This document shows, one piece after another, positions 59,080 through 64,000 of a stretch of 64,000 bases of DNA. How positions within the stretch are numbered: position 1 is the stretch's first letter; every line of letters begins with the position of its first letter. The notes beneath the pieces were generated by a model, which was not told where the DNA came from, searched no databases, and saw only the letters and a list, made by a program, of their open reading frames with translations. Source of the stretch: DASYTH01 sp035762905 (GTDB lineage Bacteria > Actinomycetota > Actinomycetes > Mycobacteriales > Pseudonocardiaceae); the NCBI RefSeq assembly GCF_035762905.1, contig NZ_DASUCC010000099.1, positions 13,326-77,325 of the forward strand, given 5' to 3'. A program made the position numbers and the translations under genes.

Positions 59080-60840
59080 ATGCGGAAAATTGACTGCGCC
59101 CTGCTCGGCACGCTGTCGGTCGCCGTCGACGGCGAGCCGGCCGGTCTTGGTGGACCAAAACAACGACTGCTGCTCGCCGTACTGCTGAGCCGGGCCAACT
59201 CGGTCGTCGGCGTCGACGAGCTCGTTGACGTGCTCTGGACCGAGGATCCGCCCCGAACGGCCCGCAAAAATCTACAGGTCTACATTTCCGCTCTGCGCAA
59301 GATATTTGGCGACAAGCTATCCTGGTCTGGTCGCGGATACCGGCTGCGGCTAGATCCTGCGGAATGCGATCTCCTGCGATTCCAGCAACTGGCCGCGGCC
59401 GGCCGGCGGATGCTGCGCAACGGCGACGCGCCCGCGGCGGCAGACCTGCTCGCGCGCGCCGTCGACATCTGGCGCGCGTCGCCGCTGGCCGACTTCGCCG
59501 GGGAACCGGCACTGGCAGCCGAGGTCGAGCGGCTCACCGAAAGGTATCTCGGCGTGGTCGAAGACTGGGTGGAGCTCGAACTTGACCGGGGCGGGCACTG
59601 GCGGGTGTACGAGCGGCTCGACGGACTCGCCGACCGCCACCTGCTACGCCAGCGCCTCGCTGCGGGCTGGATGCGGGTGCTGGCCTCGGCCGGACGGATC
59701 GCCGCGGCGTTGGGACACTACGAGTCGGTCCGCCTGGCGCTGGCGCGCGAACTGGGCATCGACCCCGGCCGGGCGCTGACCGACCTGCACGTTCGCCTAT
59801 TGCATGGCGAGGAGGCGGTGACGCCAGTCCCCGGTGGCGTCGTATTCCATCACATCGTCCGCGATCTACCGGACTTTGTCGGCCGCGCCGCCCAGGTGCG
59901 CGACGTAGTGGACGCCCTCGCCGGTGAGCGCGACTGCGACCTCGTGGTGGTGTGCGGTCCGGTGGGTGTCGGCAAGACAACCTTCGCGGTGCACGTCGCG
60001 CACCTGATCCGGGAGTCGTTCCCGGACGGCCTGATCATGGTGGAGCTGACCGAACCGGACGGGACGCCCCGCACCCCCGGGTCGGTGCTGGCCGAGCTGA
60101 CGGACCTGGCGGGCCTGGCCGTCGAGTCGGTCAGCGCACTGCCCAGGGCGCTGGCGACCTGGCGCGCCTGGCTGGCGCGGCGCCGGCTGCTGCTCATCCT
60201 GGACGGCGCTGGACGGGAGAGCCTGGTGAAAGCTGTGCTGCCCGGCGGCGGCGCCAGCCGGGTCATCGTGACCAGCAGCAGACGGCTCAGCGGCCTGGAC
60301 TCGGTGCTGCGCGTCGAGCTGCCGGTGCTGACCTACGCGGAGCGTACCGAGCTGCTGGGCCGGATCATCGGCCAGGACCGGGTGCTGGCCGACCGCCGCG
60401 CCGCGGCGGAGATCCTCAACTGCTGCGACGGCCTGCCGCTGGCCGTGCGGATCATCGGGGCGAAGCTGTCCGCGATGCGGCACCTCCGGCTGGCCGACTA
60501 CCTCGACCGGCTCCGCAACCGCCGGTCGGTGTTCGACGAGATGATCGCGGGCGAGCACGACGTCCGCTCGCGGTACGAACTGTTCTACCGCACTCTCACC
60601 GAGGTGCAACGCGACGCCTTCCGCCGGTTGGGCACTCTGCCGGCGCCACCGCTGAACCATGACAGCTTGCTGGCGGCGCTGGCCGGCCAGGAGTCGGCGC
60701 TCGAGTCACTCATCGAATGCACGTTGTTGTCGGTGCCCGACTGCGAAATGAGCTCCCGGTGCGCTACCTATGGCATGCCCACGTTCGCCTATCACTTCTG
60801 CCGGGAACTGGCGCGCAGCACCGAGCTCCGTGTCGCATGA
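59080..60840 (+). CDS. SARP/AfsR-type transcriptional regulator
   Basis: 586 residues. Residues 1-90 are an OmpR-like DNA-binding domain (CALLGTLSVAVDGEPAGLGG; TARKNLQVYISALRKIFG), and 95-240 a bacterial transcriptional activation domain (ending ARELGIDPGRALTDLHVRLL). Residues 280-480 are an NB-ARC ATPase with Walker A VVVCGPVGVGKTTFAVHVAH and Walker B RRLLLILDGAG. The long TPR tail of AfsR is absent. Such regulators activate biosynthetic operons. It is 48 bp after lanKC and ends 2 bp from the convergent GAF gene, so it is the likely pathway-specific activator. Confidence 0.9.
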   Translation: MRKIDCALLGTLSVAVDGEPAGLGGPKQRLLLAVLLSRANSVVGVDELVDVLWTEDPPRTARKNLQVYISALRKIFGDKLSWSGRGYRLRLDPAECDLLRFQQLAAAGRRMLRNGDAPAAADLLARAVDIWRASPLADFAGEPALAAEVERLTERYLGVVEDWVELELDRGGHWRVYERLDGLADRHLLRQRLAAGWMRVLASAGRIAAALGHYESVRLALARELGIDPGRALTDLHVRLLHGEEAVTPVPGGVVFHHIVRDLPDFVGRAAQVRDVVDALAGERDCDLVVVCGPVGVGKTTFAVHVAHLIRESFPDGLIMVELTEPDGTPRTPGSVLAELTDLAGLAVESVSALPRALATWRAWLARRRLLLILDGAGRESLVKAVLPGGGASRVIVTSSRRLSGLDSVLRVELPVLTYAERTELLGRIIGQDRVLADRRAAAEILNCCDGLPLAVRIIGAKLSAMRHLRLADYLDRLRNRRSVFDEMIAGEHDVRSRYELFYRTLTEVQRDAFRRLGTLPAPPLNHDSLLAALAGQESALESLIECTLLSVPDCEMSSRCATYGMPTFAYHFCRELARSTELRVA

Positions 60841-60842
60841 GG

Positions 60843-61376
60843 TCACCCCGGAGTGCGCTGCAGGAACTCTCTGAGCTCCTCGAGCAGTTCGGCGCGGGCC
60901 GCCCCGCGCTCGCCATCGCGACCGGCGGTCGCCGTCACCACCCGCAGCGCGATCGCCGCCTGGTTGGAGAACAGTGCGAGCAGCTCGAGCTCGGTCAGGT
61001 TCGATCGACACTGCGGCACCGGATCCAGCACCACCAGCAACCCCAACACGTCCCCACCGGACAGCAGCGGCGCCGCCATCATGGAGCTGGGCAGGTAGCC
61101 GATGAGATCCACGATGTCCCGGCCGCACTGCCGGTTTGTCGACAGATCATCGATGATGATCGACTCCGCTGAACTCAGCACCCAGCCGAGGACACCCATG
61201 TCCGGTGGAATGTGGGTCCCGACAAGGGAATTCCCGCCGACGCCCGCAACCGCTTGGAACACGAGCCGCTCATTCTCCCGGTCCAGCAGAAATATTGCGC
61301 TGCCCGCGGCACCGAAAATGGCCGCGGCGACCGCGACGACGGAGTGCAACAACGCCGGCATATTCGAGTCGGTCAT
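60843..61376 (-). CDS. GAF-domain protein coupled to the subtilisin-like peptidase
   Basis: 177 residues from ATG 61374-61376. A single GAF domain fills the protein: AAIFGAAGSAIFLLDRENER, LVFQAVAGVGGN, DMGVLGWVLSSAESIIIDDL, and YLPSSMMAAPLLSGGDVLGL followed by LVVLDPVPQ. There is no output domain, so it acts by binding a ligand or a partner protein. Its ATG overlaps the stop of the peptidase gene (ATGA), implying the two are made in fixed ratio. It may be a regulatory subunit of the peptidase. Confidence 0.85.
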   Translation of the reverse strand: MTDSNMPALLHSVVAVAAAIFGAAGSAIFLLDRENERLVFQAVAGVGGNSLVGTHIPPDMGVLGWVLSSAESIIIDDLSTNRQCGRDIVDLIGYLPSSMMAAPLLSGGDVLGLLVVLDPVPQCRSNLTELELLALFSNQAAIALRVVTATAGRDGERGAARAELLEELREFLQRTPG

Positions 61377-62281
61377 GAGGCACCTCGCTTGGCGGTCCGA
61401 ACATTCGCCGCTGTCAGGTAGAGCACGGTCTTGAGCTGGAACATGGTCAGCTCCGGGTGCTTGCCCATGATGAGGGCGCACAATCCAGCGATACGCGGGG
61501 TCGCCATGCTGTTGCCGGTCGTCCGGGTAGTACCCCCGCCAGGCCAGGCGACAAGCACATCTTGACCTTTGGCGTAGAACTCCACCGGCGGCAACGGGTT
61601 GTACAGGTGCAAGAGCGGATCTCGCTCCTGATGACTTCCCACGGAGATCACCGACGAGAACTGCCACGGAAAGCTCACCACCGCGCTGTTGTGTGCGGAC
61701 GCCACGATCGCCGTGCCTCGAAAGAAGGCGTCATCGGTCAGCTCGCGTAACACCGGCAGGAACTCGGTGCGCCGGGTCGACAAACTCATGTTGATCACAT
61801 CAAATCCCTGCTCGACCGCCCATCGCAGCCCCGTGATCAATGCTGTCCCCGTCCCGGTGAACCCCTTACCGAGCACTCGCATGCTGTATAGCTCACAACC
61901 CGGCGCGATCTCCCGGACAATTCCCGCACAGGCCGTCCCGTGCCCACAGGCATCCCCCGACTCGGAGGCCTCCACCGTCGGCGCGCCGTCTCTCATCTCG
62001 ACCGCGTATGCGCCGGTGATCGGCCCGATCAAGGGATGGTCCGGGTCAACTCCGCTGTCGACGACACAGACCCGCACGCCGGTCCCGGTCGAGCCACCCC
62101 AGGCCCATTCCGGGGTGATCGGTTCGCCGGCGGCAGAAACAGGAATGTCGCCAGGCCCGCGGCCACGCAGACCCCAGGTGAGGTCCTCCCGAACCGCAGC
62201 CGGTCTCGCCATCTCGATCCCTACCCGTCGCGCGGGCTCCTGGCCGCGCCCCACTAGTGTCCGCACCGCGGCCATGGCCAC
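61373..62281 (-). CDS. Cytosolic subtilisin-like (S8) serine peptidase
   Basis: 302 residues from GTG 62279-62281. The catalytic triad is intact: Asp75 in VRVCVVDSGVDPDHP, His114 in ACGHGTACAG and Ser258 in TGNSMATPRIAG, with oxyanion Asn198 in ASAHNSAVVSFPW. No signal peptide and only a short N-terminal region without a propeptide domain, so it is probably cytosolic. Peptidases of this kind remove leaders in several lanthipeptide systems. Position beside lanKC and absence of another protease domain make it the best candidate for cutting near the VEAH motif. Confidence 0.85.
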   Translation of the reverse strand: MAMAAVRTLVGRGQEPARRVGIEMARPAAVREDLTWGLRGRGPGDIPVSAAGEPITPEWAWGGSTGTGVRVCVVDSGVDPDHPLIGPITGAYAVEMRDGAPTVEASESGDACGHGTACAGIVREIAPGCELYSMRVLGKGFTGTGTALITGLRWAVEQGFDVINMSLSTRRTEFLPVLRELTDDAFFRGTAIVASAHNSAVVSFPWQFSSVISVGSHQERDPLLHLYNPLPPVEFYAKGQDVLVAWPGGGTTRTTGNSMATPRIAGLCALIMGKHPELTMFQLKTVLYLTAANVRTAKRGAS

Positions 62282-62725
62282 AGTTCAAATCCGGTAAAAG
62301 GCCTGGCCCCGCTCGTGATCCAGACGACTGCCGGGCACATCGACCCGTGACGTTTCCGTAGTCTTCGACCAGACCGGCCCACGATGAAAGCAGTTCCGAC
62401 CACCGTGACGTTCAGTCGCCGCTCATGAGTAGCCCAGTGCTTACGAACTCGGCGCGCTCCTCTTCGGTGGCGCCGCCACACTCTGGGTAGCGACTCATCC
62501 GGTCAGCATCCCAACACCTCGTTTCGAAGGGGTCTGGCCGCTCATCGGCATCCTCCGCAGGCGCGTCGCCCTGTGGGGCACAACCTGACGCAATTATCTC
62601 ACGGGTAAGGGCAGGCGTGTCTAGATTGGCAGGCTGAGGTGAGACCCGTTCCCGTCGAGCTGGTCATATCTATTGCCGCCTGGCCTCCTCCTTCTGGCCG
62701 AGAGCGTCGATGAGGGATGGTTCTG
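62282..62725. other. Region upstream of the peptidase gene, with a doubtful short ORF
   Basis: No confident gene. A minus-strand frame at 62412-62498 begins MSRYPECGGATEEERAEFVS and ends LLMSGD (28 residues). The frame stays open for about 50 codons further upstream without a start codon (DERPDPFETRCWDADR), so it looks more like the tail of a lost gene than a new precursor. The promoter of the peptidase-GAF pair should lie here. Confidence 0.3.
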
Positions 62726-63135
62726 ATGTCGATCGAAGTAATGGCGCTGGGCGGCGGAATATTCTTCTTGGTGATGGCGATCGTGCGCGGCGGCTTCGCC
62801 ATACGGGAGATTTCGATGCCCAAGGTGCCGAACTGGGCCTGGTTGGCCCCCGGTGTTTTCGGCGATCTGCTGTTGTTGCCGTTCCTGCTGGCCATGATTC
62901 GCGGTGAAGTGGACGAGGACCCGAGTGCACGGACCGCCGCCGGGGTTGGCCGGTCAGCCGCCATGTCCAGCAGCGAGCGGAATCGAGATCGACACCGAGC
63001 CCGAGACCACCGGCGATCAGGTCAGGCTGACCGGGCTTTCGGCGTTTGTGCGGAACGATCCACCGCGGGTGGGGGAAGCCGGGGGAAACCATTCAGACTC
63101 AGGGAAAGGTCTTTCTCGACGACGCGGGAACGTGA
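62726..63135 (+). pseudogene. Decayed paralogue of the 36268-36891 membrane protein gene
   Basis: The first 75 codons match the intact copy closely: LGGGIFFLVMAIVRGGFAIR, EISMPKVPNWAW and LPFLLAMIRGEV. A frameshift near 62970 changes to GIEIDTEPETTGDQVRLTGL followed by SAFVRNDPPRVGE. About 50 codons are then deleted, and a third frame resumes with ETIQTQGKVFLDDAGT before a stop at 63133-63135. The Cys-containing end of the exported domain is lost. Two frameshifts and one deletion make it inactive. Confidence 0.8.
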
Positions 63136-63215
63136 GCCCTTTTCATCCGGTGGTGACTTCGTGGTTCTGTAGTACGTGGATGGCTTTGGCGAGTCGGCCG
63201 GCGCGTCGGGGGCAG
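63136..63215 (-). pseudogene. Short C-terminal fragment, possibly of a transposase
   Basis: A minus-strand frame reads CCPRRAGRLAKAIHVLQNHE and then VTTG before a stop. It looks like the natural end of a protein and resembles some insertion-sequence transposase tails, but nothing upstream in this frame continues it. Confidence 0.25.
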
Positions 63216-63690
63216 CACCGAGACCAGCCGGCCGCGCCGTTGACGACAAGCGGGCGGGCGAACGGGCCGCCCTGGGAGAACGGCAGTGCCTGGTTGGCCA
63301 CGGCCACCGCGCCGCGGATCAGCTACGACAGCCCCGCCCACCGGAATCAACCCTGAGCACGGCATCCGGGTCGAGCACGGCGACCAGTGCCTAGAAGTCG
63401 CCGGCGCGCGCCGTCGCCATGCCAGTCGCTCGGCCGGGGTCAGCGTCTCCAGCACGACGAGCAGCGTCAGCCCTGCCGAGTCGGCGAGCACCGCCTGCTT
63501 CCGCCGGGTCGGGGTCGGCGGATGCCACGATCGGGTCCGGCACGTGCGCGTCGAGCGGCTCCTCGCGCCGACCCATGCGGGAGCGCAGCATGTCCAAGCA
63601 GACCCAGCTGGCCATCATCCGCTGGGCAGCCATCGTCACCATGACCCGCCGTATCACCCGCACCACACCCGGAACCCGACCGGGACCACG
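63216..63690 (-). pseudogene. Broken ECF sigma factor (SigJ/ECF41-like)
   Basis: Minus-strand segments in successive frames spell an ECF41/SigJ-type sigma factor: MMASWVCLDMLRSRMGRREE followed by PLDAHVPDPIV, then LADSAGLTLLVVLETLTPAE with RLA (end of region 2 to start of region 4), then MATARAGDF with ALVAVLDPDAVLRVDSG (the SnoaL-like C-terminal domain). The DNA-binding core of region 4 is deleted after AERLA and at least two frameshifts are present, so it is inactive. The stretch 63691-63860 shows no gene. Confidence 0.6.
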
Positions 63691-63860
63691 CCACTACACC
63701 ACAACATAAAGGTCTCAAACACGTTCTCAGATCATCCAGCGCGCCAGGGCCAGTGTGATCGGGCAATGGGACAGTAGATCTGAACGCCCAGGTAACGCGA
63801 TTCTGATCATTGTGTGGCTGCGGTAGGGTCGGCCTGGACTGTGCGGGATCGGGGCAGGCC

Positions 63861-64000
63861 GTGATATCGGATACCGTTAACTCGCCGGCCGGGGCGAATA
63901 CCTTGCCGCGTCCGCTGACGCCGCTGGTCGGTCGGAGACGCGAGATGGCCGAAGTGGCCGCCCTGCTGGGAAGCCATCGCCTTGTCACGTTGTCCGGGCC
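63861..64000 (+). CDS. N-terminus of an AAA/NB-ARC-type ATPase regulator (cut by window edge)
   Basis: 46 residues from GTG 63861 to the edge, still open. LPRPLTPLVGRRREMAEVAA followed by LLGSHRLVTLSGP is the entry of the large ATP-binding regulators (LuxR-type or AfsR-like) in which the Walker A loop follows directly. The start is supported by this motif's usual distance from the N-terminus. The C-terminal DNA-binding part lies outside the window. Confidence 0.75.
   Translation, partial: MISDTVNSPAGANTLPRPLTPLVGRRREMAEVAALLGSHRLVTLSG

Noticed and set aside
62412..62498. Possible third precursor peptide beginning MSRYPECGG
   Set aside because: No ribosome-binding site and no VEAH motif, and the frame remains coding-like upstream of the only start codon; more likely the tail of a lost gene.
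1..64000. CRISPR arrays, rRNA or tRNA genes, replication origin
   Set aside because: Looked for repeated spacers, rRNA cores, cloverleaf arms and clusters of origin boxes; none seen by reading.

Overview
The window is high-GC DNA from an actinomycete. The evidence is third-position GC bias, frequent GTG starts, many winged-helix/TetR/MerR/MarR/LuxR/SARP regulators, F420/deazaflavin-type reductase families, a DUF574-type methyltransferase and an AftA-like GT-C transferase. The last suggests an arabinan-containing wall of the Pseudonocardiales type; this placement is an inference. Intact genes alternate with many broken ones, as in an accessory or chromosome-arm region.

0-25 kb holds small regulator/enzyme pairs. 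There is a MocR regulator divergent from an EamA exporter, and a LysR regulator divergent from a cysteine-dioxygenase-like cupin, a PPOX protein and a VOC protein. Next come a LuxR regulator, two secreted proteins (ricin-type lectin and EEP nuclease/phosphatase), and an XRE protein fused to a Cys-rich domain divergent from an MmgE/PrpD enzyme. Further on are MerR and MarR/deazaflavin units, an ArsR-SRPBCC-DHFR operon, a PrnB-like protein, an aldo-keto reductase, a DUF574-type methyltransferase and a GT-C protein. The first 1.1 kb carries remnants of an alpha/beta hydrolase, a TetR regulator and a GH30 hydrolase.

25.4-34 kb is a surface-glycan patch embedded in mobile-element debris. It has a Wzx-like flippase fused to a methyltransferase, two GT2 glycosyltransferases, a DUF2304 protein, a short HAD-like ORF and a methyltransferase. 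Around it lie a decayed group II intron reverse transcriptase, a frameshifted tyrosine recombinase and a HAF-type repeat remnant.

34-53 kb is rich in exported proteins: a double-permease protein, a membrane-anchored Ig-like protein, a penicillin-acylase-family enzyme with its own regulator, an SMP-30-like protein and a tiny Asp-rich lipoprotein. A five-gene unit follows, with a secreted BNR propeller and a complete sugar-type ABC importer whose genes overlap. An ileS fragment and a secreted glucose/sorbosone-dehydrogenase-like protein with a PKD domain complete the region.

53.9-62.3 kb is the most interesting part, a compact class III-like lanthipeptide locus. It has a TraB-like protein, two tiny precursor ORFs sharing a VEAH motif and lying in the same frame across one TGA, a 17-bp hairpin, an MFS exporter, a LanKC synthetase and a SARP regulator. 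Convergent to these are a GAF protein and a subtilisin-like peptidase without signal peptide, overlapping by ATGA. My model is that LanKC modifies Ser/Cys residues, the cytosolic peptidase (perhaps with the TraB-like protein) trims the leader, and the MFS protein exports the product. After it come a broken copy of the 36 kb membrane gene, a broken ECF sigma gene and the start of an ATPase-type regulator at the right edge.
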